DNA of 64,000 bases from Microglena sp. YARC (GCA_022414725.1 CM039463.1:74339490-74403489); one strand, 5' to 3'. Positions 31,801-45,279 are shown, counted from the first letter of the stretch. Numbers and translations: made by a program. Notes: generated by a model from the letters alone, not told the origin.

Positions 31801-34800
31801 TGACCGGATCAGAGTAACTGAATCGAGGTAATTGAATCAAAGTAACTAAAACAAAGTGACCGGATGAAAGTAACTGAATCAAAGTAACTGAATCAAAGTT
31901 ACTAAATCAAAGTGACCGGGTCAAAGTAACAGAATCAAAGTAAACGGATCAAAGTAACTTAATCAAAGTGACTGAGTCAAAGTAACTGAATCAAAGTAAC
32001 TTAATCAAAGTTACTAAATCGAAGTGACCGGATGAAAGTCACTAAATCAAAGTAACTGAATCAAAGTAACATAATCAAAGTAATTGAATCAAAGTAACTA
32101 AATCAAAGTGAACGGATCAAAGTAACTGAATCAATGTAACTGAATAAAAGTAACTAAATCAAAGTGACTGAATCAAAGTAACTAAATCAAAGGGACCGGA
32201 TCAAAGTAACTGAATCAAAGTAACTAAATCAAAGTTACCGACTTAAAGTAACTCAATCAAAGTAACTGGATCAAAGTAACTAAATCAAAGTGACTGGATC
32301 AAAGTAACTGAATCAAAGTAATAGAATCAAAGTAACTGAATCAAAGTAACTAAATCAAAGTAACTAAATCAAAGTGACTGGATCAAAGTAACTGAATCAA
32401 AGTAATAGAATCAAAGTAACTGAATCAAAGTAACTAAATCAAAGTAACTAAATCAAAGTGACCGGATCAAAGTAACTGAATCAAAGTAACTGAATCAAAG
32501 TAACTAAATCAGAGTGACCGGATCAAAGTAACTGAATCAAAGTAACTAAATCAAAGTGACCGGATTAAAGTAACTGAATCAAAGTAACTGAACCAAAGTA
32601 ACTGAATCAAAGTGAACGCATTTAAGTAACTGAATCATAGTAACTGAATCAAAGTTACTAAATCAAAGTGACCGGATCAAAGTAACTGAATCGAGGTAAT
32701 TGAATCAAAGTAACTAAATCAAAGTGACCGGTTGAAAGTAACAGAATCAAAGTAACTGAATCAAAGTAACTAAATCAAAGTGACCGGATCAAAGTAACTG
32801 AATCAAAGTAACTGAATCAAAGTAACTAAATCAAAGTGACCGGATCAAAGTAACTGAATCAAAGTAACTAAATCAAAGTGACCGGATCAAAGTAACTGAA
32901 TCAAAGTAACTAAATCAAAGTAACTAAATCAAAGTTACTATATCAAAGTGACCGGATCCAAGTAACTGAATCAAAGTAACTAAATCAAAGTGACCGGATC
33001 AAAGTAACTGAATCAAAAACTCTAAATCAAAGTGACCAGATCAAAGTAACTGAATCAAAGTAACTAAATCAAAGTGACCGGATTAAAGTAACTGAATCAA
33101 AGTAACTGAACCAAAGTAACTGAATCAAAGTGAACGTATTTAAGTAATTGAATCTAAGTAACTGAATCAAAGTTACTAAATCAAAGTGACCGGATCAAAG
33201 TAACTGAATCGAGGTAATTGAATCAAAGTAACTAAATCAAAGTGACCGGATGAAAGTAACTGAATCAAAGTAACTGAATCAAAGTTACTGAATCAAAGTG
33301 ACCGGGTCAAAGTAACAGAATCAAAGTAAACGGATCAAAGTAACTTAATCAAAGTGACTGAGTCAAAGTAACTGAATCAAAGTAACTAAATCAAAGTAAC
33401 TAAATCGAAGTGACCGGATCAAAGTAACTAAATCAAGTAACTGAATCAAAGTAACATAATCAAAGTAACTGAATCAAAGTAACTAAATCAAAGTGACCGG
33501 ATCAAAGTAACTGAATCAAAGTAACTGAATAAAAGTAACTAAATCAAAGTGACCGGATCAAAGTAACTGAATCAAAGTAACTAAATTAAAGTGACCGGAT
33601 TAAAGTAACTGAATCAAAGTAACTGAATCAAAGTAACTAAGTCAAAGTGACCGGATCAAAGTAACTGAATCAAAGTAATTGAATCAAAGTAACTGAATCA
33701 AAGTAACTAAATCAAAGTGACTGAATCAAAGTTACTAAATCAAAGGGACCGGATCAAAGTAACTGAATCAAAGTAACTAAATCAAAGTGACCGACTTAAA
33801 GTAACTGAATCAAAGTAACTGAATCAAAGTAACTAAATCAAAGTGACCGGACCAAAGTAGCTGAATCAAAGTAACTGAATCAAAGTAACTAAATCAAAGT
33901 GACTGAATCAAAGTAACTAAATCAAAGTGACCGGATCAAAGTAACTGAATCAAAGTAACTAAATCAAAGTGACCGGATCAAAGTAACTAAATCGAGGTAA
34001 TTGAATCAAGGTAACTAAATCAAAGTGACCGGATCAAAGTAACTGAATCAAAGTAACTGAATCAAAGTAACTAAATCAAAGTGACCGGGTCAAAGTAACA
34101 GAATCAAAGTAAACGGATCAAAGTAAGTTAATCAAAGTGACTGAGTCAAAGTAACTGAATCAAAGTAACTAAATCAAAGTGACCGGATCAAAGAAACTGA
34201 ATAAAAGTAACTGAATCAAAGTGACCGTATCAAAGTAACTGAATCAAAGTAACTGAATCAAAGTAACTGAATCAAAGTTACCAGATCAAAGTAACTGAAT
34301 CAAAGTAACTAAATCAAAGTGACCGGATTAAAGTAACTGAATCAAAGTAACTGAATCAAAGTAGCTGAATCAAAGTAAACGGATCAAAGTAACTTAATCA
34401 AAGTGACTGAGTCAAAGTAACTGAATCAAAGCAACTAAATCAAAGTAACTAAATCAAAGTGACCAGATCAAAGTAACTGAATCAAAGTAACTAAATCAAA
34501 GTGACCGGATTAAAGTAACTGAATCAAAGTAACTAAACCAAAGTAACTGAATCAAGGTGATTGTATTTAAGTAACTGAATCAAAGTAACTGAATCGAAGT
34601 TACTAAATCAAAGTGACCGGATCAAAGTAACTGAATCGAGGTAATTGAATCAAAGTAACCAAATCAAAGTGACCGGATGAAAGTTACTGAATCAAAGTAA
34701 CTGAATCAAAGTTACTAAATCAAAGTGACCGGGTCAAAGTAACAGAATCAAAGTAAACGGATCAAAGTAACTTAATCAAAGTGACTGAGTCAAAGTAACT

Positions 34801-37800
34801 GAATCAAAGTAACTAAATCAAAGTAACTAACTCGAAGTGACCGGATCAAAGTAACTAAATCAAGTAAGTGAATCAAAGTAACATAATCAAAGTAACTGAA
34901 TCAAAGTAACTAAATCAAAGTAACTGAATCAAAGTAACTGAATCAAAGTAACTGAATAAAAGTAACTAAATCAAAGTGACTGAATCAAAGTAACTAAATC
35001 AAAGGGACCGGATCAAAGTAACTGAATCAAAGTGAACGTATTTAAGTAATTGAATCTAAGTAACTGAATCAAAGTTACTAAATCAAAGTGACCGGATCAA
35101 AGTAACTGAATCGAGGTAATTGAATCAAAGTAACTAAATCAAAGTGACCGGATGAAAGTAACTGAATCAAAGTAACTGAATCAAAGTTACTGAATCAAAG
35201 TGACCGGGTCAAAGTAACAGAATCAAAGTAAACGGATCAAAGTAACTTAATCAAAGTGACTGAGTCAAAGTAACTGAATCAAAGTAACTAAATCAAAGTA
35301 ACTAAATCGAAGTGACCGGATCAAAGTAACTAAATCAAGTAACTGAATCAAAGTAACATAATCAAAGTAACTGAATCAAAGTAACTAAATCAAAGTGACC
35401 GGATCAAAGTAACTGAATCAAAGTAACTGAATAAAAGTAACTAAATCAAAGTGACCGGATCAAAGTAACTGAATCAAAGTAACTAAATTAAAGTGACCGG
35501 ATTAAAGTAACTGAATCAAAGTAACTGAATCAAAGTAACTAAGTCAAAGTGACCGGATCAAAGTAACTGAATGTAAAATCAAAGTAATTGAATCAAAGTA
35601 ACTGAATCAAAAGTAACTAAATCAAAGTGACCGACTTCAAAGTAAACTGAATCAAAGTAACTGAATCAAAGTAACTAAATCAAAGTGACCGGACCAAAGT
35701 AGCTGAATCAAAGTAACTGAATCAAAGTAACTAAATCAAAGTGACCGGATCAAAGTAACTGAATCAAAGTAACTAAATCAAAGTGACCGGATGAAAGTAA
35801 CTGAATCAAAGTAACTGAATCAAAGTAACTAAATCAAAGTGACCGGGTCAAAGTAACAGAATCAAAGTAAACGGATCAAAGTAAGTTAATCAAAGTGACT
35901 GAGTCAAAGTAACTGAATCAAAGTAACTAAATCAAAGTGACCGGATCAAAGTAACTGAATAAAAGTAACTGAATCAAAGTGACCGTATCAAAGTAACTGA
36001 ATCAAAGTAACTGAATCAAAGTAACTGAATCAAAGTTACCAGATCAAAGTAACTGAATCAAAGTAACTAAATCAAAGTGACCGGATTAAAGTAACTGAAT
36101 CAAAGTAACTGAATCAAAGTAGCTGAATCAAAGTAAACGGATCAAAGTAACTTAATCAAAGTGACTGAGTCAAAGTAACTGAATCAAAGCAACTAAATCA
36201 AAGTAACTAAATCAAAGTGACCAGATGAAAGTAACTGAATCAAAGTAACTAAATCAAAGTGACCGGATTAAAGTAACTGAATCAAAGTAACTGAACCAAA
36301 GTAACTGAATCAAAGTGATTGTATTTAAGTAACTGAATCAAAGTAACTGAATCGAAGTTACTAAATCAAAGTGACCGGATCAAAGTAACTGAATCGAGGT
36401 AATTGAATCAAAGTAACTAAATGATAGTGACCGGATGAAAGTAACTGAATCAAAGTAACTGAATCAAAGTTACTAAATCAAAGTGACCGGGTCAAAGTAA
36501 CAGAATCAAAGTAAACGGATCAAAGTAACTTTATCAAAGTGACTGAGTCAAAGTAACTAAATCAAAGTAACTAAATCAAAGTAACTAAATCGAAGTGACC
36601 GGATCAAAGTAACTAAATCAAGTAACTGAATCAAAGTAACATAATCAAAGTAACTGAATCAAAGTAACTAAATCATAGTAACTGAATCAAAGGTAACTGA
36701 ATCAAAGTAACTGAATAAAAGTAACTAAATCAAAGAGACTGAATCAAAGTAACTAAATCAAAGTGACCGGATCAAAGTAACTGAATAAAAGAAATTGAAT
36801 CAAAGTAACTGAATCAAAGTAACTAAATCAAAGTGAACGGATCAAAGTAACTGAATCAAAGTAACTGAATCAAAGTAACTAAATCAAAGTAACTACATCA
36901 AAGTGACCGGATCAAAGCAACTGAATCAAAGTAATTGAATCAAAGTAACTGAATCAAAGTAACTACATCAAAGTGACTGAATCAAAGTTACTAAATCAAA
37001 GGGACCGGATCAAATTAACTGAATCAAAGTAACTAAATCAAAGTGACCGAATTAAAGTAACTGAATCAAAGTAACTGAATCAGAGTAACTAAATCAAAGT
37101 GACCGGATCAAAGTAACTGAATCAAAGTAACTGAATCAAAGTAACTAAATCAAAGTGACTGGATCAAAGACTCTGAATCAAAGTAACTGAATAAAAGTAA
37201 CTGAATCAAAGTAACTAAATCAAAGTGACCGGATTAAAGTAACTGAATCAAAGTAACTAAACCAAAGTAACTAAATCAAAGTGACCGGATCAAAGTAACT
37301 GAATCAAAGTAACTGAATCAAAGTAACTAAATCAGAGTGACCGGATCAAAGTAACTGACTCAAAGTAACTAAATCAAAGTTACTAAATCAAAGTGACCGG
37401 ATCAAAGTAACAGAATCAAAGTAACTGAATCAAAGTAACTAAATCAAAGTGACCGGATCAAAGTAACTGAATCAAAGTAACTAAATCAAAGTGACCGGAT
37501 TAAAGTAACTGAATCAAAGTATCTGAACCAAAGTAACTGAATCAAAGTGAATGTATTTAAGTAACTGAATCAAAGTAACTGAATCAAAGTTACTAAATCA
37601 AAGTGACCGGATCAAAGTAACTGAATCGAGGTAATTGAATCAAAGTAACTAAATCAAAGTGACCGTATGAAAGTAACTGAATCAAAGTAACTGAATCAAA
37701 TTAACTGAATCAAAGTGACCGGGTCAAAGTAACAGAATCAAAGTAAACGGATCAAAGTAACTTAATCAAAGTGACTGAGTCAAAGTAACTGAATCAAAGT

Positions 37801-40800
37801 TACTAAATCAAAGTGACCGGATCAAAGTAACTGAATCAAAGTAACTGAATCAAAGTAACTAAATCAAAGTGACTGAATCAAAGTAACTAAAACAAAGTGA
37901 CAGGATTAAAGTAAAATTATCAAAGTAACTAAACCAAAGTAACTAAATCAAAGTGACCGGATCAAAGTAACTGAATCAAAGTAACTGAATCAAAGTAACT
38001 AAATCAGAGTAACCGGATCAAAGAAACTGACTCAAAGTAACTAAATCAAAGTTACTAAATCAAAGTGACCGGATCAAAGTAACTGAATCAAAGTAACTGA
38101 ATCAAAGTAACTAAATCAGAGTAACCGGATCAAAGAAACTGACTCAAAGTAACTAAATCAAAGTTACTAAATCAAACTGACCGGATCAAAGTAACAGAAT
38201 CAAAGTAACTGAATCAAAGTAACTAAATCAAAGTGACCGGATCAAAGTAACTGAATCAAAGTAACTAAATCAAAGTGACCGGATTAAAGTAACTGAATCA
38301 AAGTAACTGAACCAAAGTAACTGAATCAAAGTGAATGTATTTAAGTAACTAAATCAAAGTAACTGAATCAAAGTTACTAAATCAAAGTGACCGGATGAAA
38401 GTAACTGAATCGAGGTAATTGAATCAAAGTAACTTAATCAAAGTGACCGGATGAAAGTAACTGAATCAAAGTAACTGAATCGAAGTAACTAAATCAAATT
38501 GACCGGGTCAAAGTAACAGAATCAAAGTAAACGGATCAAAGTACCTTTATCAAAGTGACTGAGTCAAAGTAACTGAATCAAAGTAACTAAATCAAAGTAA
38601 CTAAATCGAAGTGACCGGATCAAAGTAACTAAATCAATGTAACTCAATCAAAGTAACTGAATCAAAGTAACTAAATCAAAGTCACTGAATCAAAGTAACT
38701 AAATCAAAGTGACCGGATCAAAGTAACTGAATCAAAGTAACTAAGTCAAAGTGACCGGATCAAAGTAACTGAATCGAGGTAATTGAATCAAAGTAACTAA
38801 ATTAAAGTGACCGGATGAAAGTAACTGAATCAAAGTAACTGAATCAAAGTTACAAAATCAAAGTAAACGGATCAAAGTAACTGAATCAAAGTGAACGTAT
38901 TTAAGTAACTGAATCAAAGTAACTGAATCAAAGTAACTAAATCAAAGTGACCGGATCAAAGTAACTGAATCAAAGTAACTAAATCAAAGTGACAGGATTA
39001 AAGTGACAGTATCAAAGTAATTGAATCAAAGTAACTGAATCAAAGTAACTAAATCAAAGTGACCGGATCAAAGTAACTAAATCAAAGTAACTGAATCAAA
39101 GTAACTAAATCAAAGTAACTGAACCAAAGTAACTGAATCAAAGTAACTAAATCAAAGTGACCGGATCAAAGTAACTGAATCAAAGTAACTAAATCAAAGT
39201 GACAGGATTAAAGTGACAGTATCAAAGTAATTGAATCAAAGTAACTGAATCAAAGTAACTAAATCAAAGTGACCGGATCAAAGTAACTAAATCAAAGTAA
39301 CTGAATCAAAGTAACTAAATCAAAGTAACTGAACCAAAGTAACTGAATCAAAGTAACTAAATCAAAGTGACCGGATCAAAGTAACTGAATCAAAGTAACC
39401 GAATCAAAGTAACTGAATCAAAGTAACTGAATCAAAGTAACTAAGTCAAAGTGACAGGATCAGGGGTAACTGAATCAAAGTAACCGGATCAAAGTAACTG
39501 AATCAAATTGACTGAGTCAAAGTATCTGAATCAAAGTAACTAAATCAAAGTAACTAAATCGAAGTGACCGGATCAAAATAACTAAATCAAAGTAACTGAA
39601 TCAAAGTAACTAAATCAAATTAATTAAATCAAAGTAACTAAATCAAAGTGACCGGATCAAAGTAACTGAATCAAAGTGACCGGATAAAAGTAAGTGAATC
39701 AAAGTAACTGAACCAAAGTAACTGAATCAAAGTGAACATATTTAAGTAACTGAATCGAAGTAACTGAATCAAAGTAACTAAATCAAAGTGACCAAAGGAT
39801 CAAAGTAACTGAATCGAGGTAATTGAATCAAAGAAGTAACTAAAATCAAAGTGACCGGAATGAAAGTACCTGAATCAAAGTAACTGAATCAAAGAATTAA
39901 CTAAATCAAAGTGACCGGGTCAAAGTAACAGAATCAAAGTAAACGGAATCAAAGTAACTTAATCAAAGTAAAGACTGAGTCAAAGTAACTGAATCAAAGT
40001 AACTAAATCGAATCGACCGATCAAAGTAACTGAATCAAAGTAACTGAATCAAAGTAATCAAAGAATCATCAAAGTGAATCATCAAAGTAACTGAATCAAA
40101 GTAAAACTAAATCAAAAGTTAACTGATCATCAAAGTAACTGAATCAAAGTAACTGAATAATCAAAGTGACGGATCAAAGTAACAAAAATCAAAGTCAAAG
40201 TAACTGAATCAAAGATCAAAGTAACTAAATCAAAGTAACTAATCAAAAGGGAATCAAAGTAACTGAATCAAAGTCAAAACTGAATCAAAGTAACTAAATC
40301 AAAGTGTAACTGAATCAAAGAAGTAACTGAATCAAAGTAACTGAATCAAAGTAACTAAATCAAAGTGACTGAATCAAAGTAACTGAACCAAAGTAACTGA
40401 ATCAAAGTGAACGTATTTAATTAACTGAATCAAAGTAACTGAATCAAAGTAATTGATTCAAATTAATCGGATCAAAGTAACTGAATCAAAGTGACCGAAT
40501 CAAAGTAACTGAATCAAAGTAATTGAATCAAAGTAACCGGATCAAAGTAACTGAATCAAAGTAATTGAATCAAAGTAACCGGATCAAAGTAACTGAATCA
40601 AAGTGACTGAGTCAAAGTAACTGAATCAAAGTAACTGAATCAAAGTGACCGGATCAAAGTAACTGAATCAAAGCAACTGAATCAAAGTGACTGGATCAAA
40701 GTAACTGAATCAAAGTAACTAAATCAAAGTTACTAAATCAAAGTGACCGGATCAAAGTAACTGAATCAAAGTAACTGAATAAAAGTAACTAAAACAATGT

Positions 40801-42430
40801 GACTGAAGCAAAGTAACTGAATCAAAGTAACTGAACCAAAGTAACTAAATCAAAGTGACCGGATCAAAGTAACTGAATCAAAGTAACTAAATCAAAGAAA
40901 CCGGATCAAAGTAACTGAATCAATGTAACTAAATCAAATTAACTAAATCAAAGTTACTAAATCAAAGTGACCGGATCAAAGTAACTGAATCAAAGTAACT
41001 AAATCAAAGTGACCGGATCAAAATAACTGAATCAAAGTAACTGAATCAAAGTAACTAAATCGAAGTGTCCGGATCAAAGTAACTGAATCAAAGTTACTAA
41101 ATCAAAGTGACCGGATCAAAGTAACTGAATCAAAGTAACTAAATCGAAGTGTCCGGATCAAAGTAACTGAATCAAAGTTACTAAATCAAAGTGACCGGAT
41201 CAAAGGAACTAAATCAAAGTAACTGAACCAAAGGAACTAAATCAAAGTAATTGAATCAAAGTAAACGGATCAAAGTAACTTAATCAAAGTGACTGAGTCA
41301 AAGTAACTGAATCAAAGTAACTAAATCAAAGTAAATAATTCGAAGTGACCGGATCAAAGTAACTAAATCAAAGTAACTGAATCAAAGTAACTGAATCAGA
41401 GTGACCAAATCAAAGTAACTGAATCAAAGTAACTAAATCAAAGTGACCGGATTAAAGTAACTGAATCAAAGTAACTAAACCAAAGTAACTAAATCAACGT
41501 TACCGGATCAAAGTAACTGAACCAAAGTAACTGAATCAAATTAACTAAATCAAAGTGACCGGATCAAAGTAACAGAATCAAAGTAACTGAATCAAAGTAA
41601 ACGTATTTAAGTAACTGAACCAAAATAACTAAATCAAAGTGAACGTATTTAAGTAATTGAATCAAAGTAACTGAATCAAAGTAACTAAATCAAAGTGACC
41701 GGATGAAAGTAACTGAATCAAAGTAACTGAATCAAAGTTACTAAATCAAAGTGACCGGATCAAAGTAACTAAATCAAAGTAACTGAATCAAAGTAACTAA
41801 ATCAAAGTAACTGAACCAAAGTAACTGAATCAAAGTAACTAAATCAAAGTGACCGGATCAAAGTAACTGAATCAAAGTAACCGAATCAAAGTAACTGAAT
41901 CAAAGTAACTGAATCAAAGTAACTAAATCAAAGTGACAGGATCAGGGGTAACTGAATCAAAGTAACCGGATCAAAGTAACTGAATCAAATTGACTGAGTC
42001 AAAGTATCTGAATCAAAGTAACTAAATCAAAGTAACTAAATCGAAGTGACCGGATCAAAATAACTAAATCAAAGTAACTGAATCAAAGTAACTAAATCAA
42101 AGTGACCGGATCAAAGTAACTGAATCAAAGTAACTGAATCAAAGTGACCAGATCAAAGTAACTGAATCAAAGTGACCGAATCAAAGTGACCGGATTAAAG
42201 TAACCGAATCAAAGTAACTAAACCAAAGTAACTAAATCAAATTGACCGGGTCAAAGTAACAGAATCAAGGTAAACGGATCAAAGTAACTTAATCAAAGTG
42301 ACTGAGTCAAAGTAACTGAATCAAAGTAACTAAATCAAAGTAACTAAATCAAAGTAACTAAATCGAAGTGACCGGATCAAAGTTACTAAATCAAAGTAAC
42401 TGAATCAAAGTAACTGAACCAAAGTGACTG
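25851..42430. repeat. 14-bp satellite array, right part with higher-order repeats
   Basis: About 16.6 kb of the same 14-bp unit. Rare variants act as markers and recur in the same order, showing higher-order units. GAATCGAGGTAATTGAATC appears near 25905, 29730, 30715, 31820, 32690, 33205, 34635, 35110, 36390, 37625, 38410, 38775 and 39810. GAACGTATTTAAG appears near 28890, 29670, 30640, 31060, 31745, 33130, 35035, 38890 and 40405. 33130-33700 is repeated about 1.90 kb later, and 28790-30400 about 2.1 kb later. The stretch 39790-40330 is unusually rich in small insertions. The array ends at about 42430, followed by short (ACTGTAATTAT)n repeats to 42500. Confidence 0.97.
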
Positions 42431-42699
42431 AATGACATTCCCAACTCATGGAACTGTAATTATACTGTATTAAACTGTAATTATACTGTAATTATACTGT
42501 AAAACAACCACGACAATGACACCCCTGTTTTTGGCTTATAACAAAAAAAACGGCACATTATCTGACGACTTACCCTTTAAAAGCGGACCACAACCGGTAT
42601 ACTTTCGTTGTTGTTTTCCCAGAGAGTGAGTTCAAATCTCTTTGTTTGGAAATACGAAAAATGCCGAATGAAATAACCAACAAAGAAGACCTAGTGGCT

Positions 42700-42782
42700 A
42701 TTTTGAAGGTTTGGTGGGTGGGTGGGGTGGGGTGGGTGCGTGTGTGTGTTGGAGTGTGTGGGGTGTGTGGGGGGGTGGGGGA
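42700..42782. repeat. GT/G-rich low-complexity tract
   Basis: GGTGGGTGGGTGGGGTGGGG and GTGTGT words. Flanking sequence 42500-42900 has no supportable gene. Confidence 0.7.
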
Positions 42783-42912
42783 TACCGAAGATACAGATGA
42801 GGCAATATGTTGTTGTGGGTACAGTGACTTGCGAAACCTTATCGGTATGGTTAAAGCAGAAACATCGCAAGCATAGATAGTATGATGCTTTGCGTACTCC
42901 TTCCAGAAACAA

Positions 42913-43010
42913 GTGCTATGCAGCGTCGCAAGCGACGCGGGAAATCGGCGGAGTGTGCTGGCAACGGAACGACAGGTGGCAACGATGGAGCTGACCGAGG
43001 GGTTCATCTC
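42913..43010 (+). repeat. GCGTCGCAAGCGACGC dispersed repeat, copy 2 (partial)
   Basis: ACAAGTGCTATGCAGCGTCGCAAGCGACGCGG, GGCGGAGTGTGCTGGCAACGGAACGACAGGTGGCAACG and GGAGCTGACCG match the start of the 13088 repeat; the 3' half is replaced by GT-rich DNA. Confidence 0.65.
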
Positions 43011-43024
43011 CGTAGACACGCATG

Positions 43025-43245
43025 GGTGGGACTTTAGCAACCAGTGTGTGTGTGTGTGCATGTGTGTGTGCGGATGTGGGTGGGTGGGTGGGGGTCAGCT
43101 CTGCAGGCACGCTTGCGAGAGGCTTCAGCAACCTGTGTGTGTGTGTGTGCGTGTGTGTGGGTGTGTGGGTGTGTGGGTGTGTGGGCCTGTGGGGGGTGGG
43201 GGGTGGGGGGGTGGGGGGTCAGCTCTGCAGGCAAGTCTGGATGAG
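43025..43245. repeat. Tandem duplication with (GT)n cores
   Basis: Two units, each with AGCAACC(A)(G/T)GTGTGTGTG, a GT/G-rich core and GGGGTCAGCTCTGCAGGCA, at about 43037-43110 and 43126-43231. Frames across them are repeat artefacts. Confidence 0.75.
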
Positions 43246-43763
43246 AGATCGCTGTGCGGCTTTGTTTGAAACATAGCTAGAGCGGGGTTACTTCGGTGTA
43301 TGGTATCATTTGACCCGGAGTCTGGCTCCTGGGTTATGATATGGAACCCATAGGTTAATACATAGGGTAAACCGTGTGAGCTTGATATCCTCCGACTATT
43401 CATGCATGCATCTTAGCCATGCACAAGTGCACAACAGATCTCTGATGGCTCCTGACACATCCTACATTACTGATGGCTCCTGAAACATACCACATATGAG
43501 CACCTTCCTGGATAGAATCCCTTAGTTATTAACTTATTACTTTCAAAGCGTCGCATCACCTCGGCAAGAGCTCCCCGATACTTCCACCGCGTCCAAGGGT
43601 GTCGAATCAGCTACTTGAGCAGGTGCATGGCTCCGAGGCGATTAATGAGACGTTGACAAGGTCCTTTGCGATGTATGATTCTGTTGGGGTGAATTAATGT
43701 GCGGAGAATTGTAACGGATAAGCCTTACATACATGGAGTCTCGAAGATTTCCTGACTGACAAG

Positions 43764-43975
43764 TCCTAGACAGCGTCGCATGCGACGCTAAAAAATGGCG
43801 GGGGGAGTTCGCGACGGAGCGACAGCGTGGCAACGGAAGCGAGTTAGTTACGATACCGTTGACTGACGTGTCAGGCTCTCGGGGGCGGGGGCGGGCCCGA
43901 GGGGGGGCGGTCGGACAGACGGACAAATGGGGGCTCCCGCCCCCCAGAAGGGGGGGCTCCGCCAAAAAGCAAAAG
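43764..43975 (+). repeat. GCGTCGCAAGCGACGC dispersed repeat, copy 3
   Basis: GACAAGTCCTAGACAGCGTCGCATGCGACGC, GGCAACGGAAGCGAGTTAGTTACGA(T)AC, TTGACTGACGTGTCAGGC and the terminal CAGAAGGGGGGGCTCCGCC align with 13088-13335 over the full length. The sequence between 43245 and 43760 contains a doubled TGATGGCTCCTGA(C/A)ACAT (43444-43488) but no gene. Confidence 0.7.
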
Positions 43976-44009
43976 CAAACGCGAAGCAATTTCCGGCGTT
44001 AACATCGTA

Positions 44010-44853
44010 GTTTCACCTCCTGCCATGGTAAGTGGAGAAAGGTGCCCGAAAGTGCCGGAGTACAGTGTCATGCCAGTCCCTTTGTACTAATAGATCAAGA
44101 ACACTATGATAGATCTGCATCTTGTCGAACTCCTCCATGTATTCGGCTCCATTGCCTGAAATGACATGGGCGCATACTCTGAATCAAGCCAGCATAGCAT
44201 GGGTGAAGCCAAATGCTGTGTTGCTGGCCTGTCTGTTGGGCTGAGGCCCTATATTCAGGCCGTTGTCAATGAATACTGTACAAAATGAGATGAAACCGTT
44301 GCGCCCAAGCTCTACCTCCATCTCTTTGTGGAAGTGGGAGGGAGCTTGGTTGAGTTTCTAGTGATTGTGATGGCTGGGTTGCAGTTCTCCAATGGTCTTG
44401 GAACTGGCATGACACGGTACATGGCATGACACGGCACGACACGGTTCACGGCATGACATGGTATGTGCCTGGCTCTGTTTTGGATTTGTGTGACCAGAGG
44501 AGTGGTCCCCCTATCCTAGGCGCACCACAGCACCTGTCCCACTAAAGGCAGAGGTTGCTGGGAGAACCCGGTGGGTGGTCCAGATGTGGAGCCATGATAG
44601 CTGGAGCCATGATAGATGTGGAGCCATGCGTATAGATGGTGCGATAGACTGCCCACCCATTTTTTTTATTGAGTAGCTAGGGATCTGCTGTGCCCCCAAC
44701 TGCTCCAAGGTTGGGATATCCTCATAGCCTTTGGTATGCAGGGCCTTTGTGAACCAAGCCATCATCACGTAAGGTGTTGGATAGACATTCCCTTGGTCAT
44801 CATATATCCCAAAGTTCTCGAACTTAGTTTTGGCGTCCAAGGGGGATTCCCTC
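44010..44853 (-). pseudogene. Unidentified multi-exon coding remnant
   Basis: Three minus-strand stretches read like protein. The first (44661-44853) contains KFENFGIYDDQGNVYPTPY, VMMAWFTKALHTKGYEDIP and LEQLGAQQIPSYS. The second (about 44182-44330) contains MEVELGRNGFISFC and GLNIGPQPNRQASNTAFGFT and ends at TGA. The third (about 44010-44145) follows an ATTTCAG acceptor-like site and contains NGAEYMEEFDKMQ and HSVLDLLVQRDWHD, ending at TGA near 44010. Between the first two is non-coding sequence with TGGCATGACACGG repeats. They may be exons of one gene or pieces of a decayed element. I recognise no family; it lies just outside the chromovirus and is not part of it. Confidence 0.45.
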
Positions 44854-45279
44854 AGGGGCTCTCATCTCTCTCCTTGCTACCTAGGTTCCTGGCTCTTTGT
44901 CAGCACAATTCTCACTCACTGTCACTGTTTCCACTCACTCACTATCTATCTTATCTTATGGGTGTGGGAGTATCCCTCCCCTTCTATCTTCGCCACCTGT
45001 CATAAAGACCGGATACAGAGAACTGTGCCTTTGAGCTGTACTTCAGGTCTATCTATCTACGAGGTGACCTTCTTCACTGGGCATCTACTAAAGCGCTACG
45101 CAGCATACTTCTAAAGCGGTAAGCAGCGTGCGAGGGGGTGCTTGTGACTCAACGCGCCCCAAATGTTAAATGACGCCCAGTGTATTATTACCCGTAATAC
45201 ACACCTAGGATGAACACTAATGTGAGTCTTTGTGAGGCTCCTCGGTGATAGACTGGTGACTGTCGGATGCAGTAGGGAG

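Noticed and set aside
14355..42430. CRISPR array
   Set aside because: Units are contiguous 14-mers with no unique spacers, in a eukaryotic context with retrotransposons.
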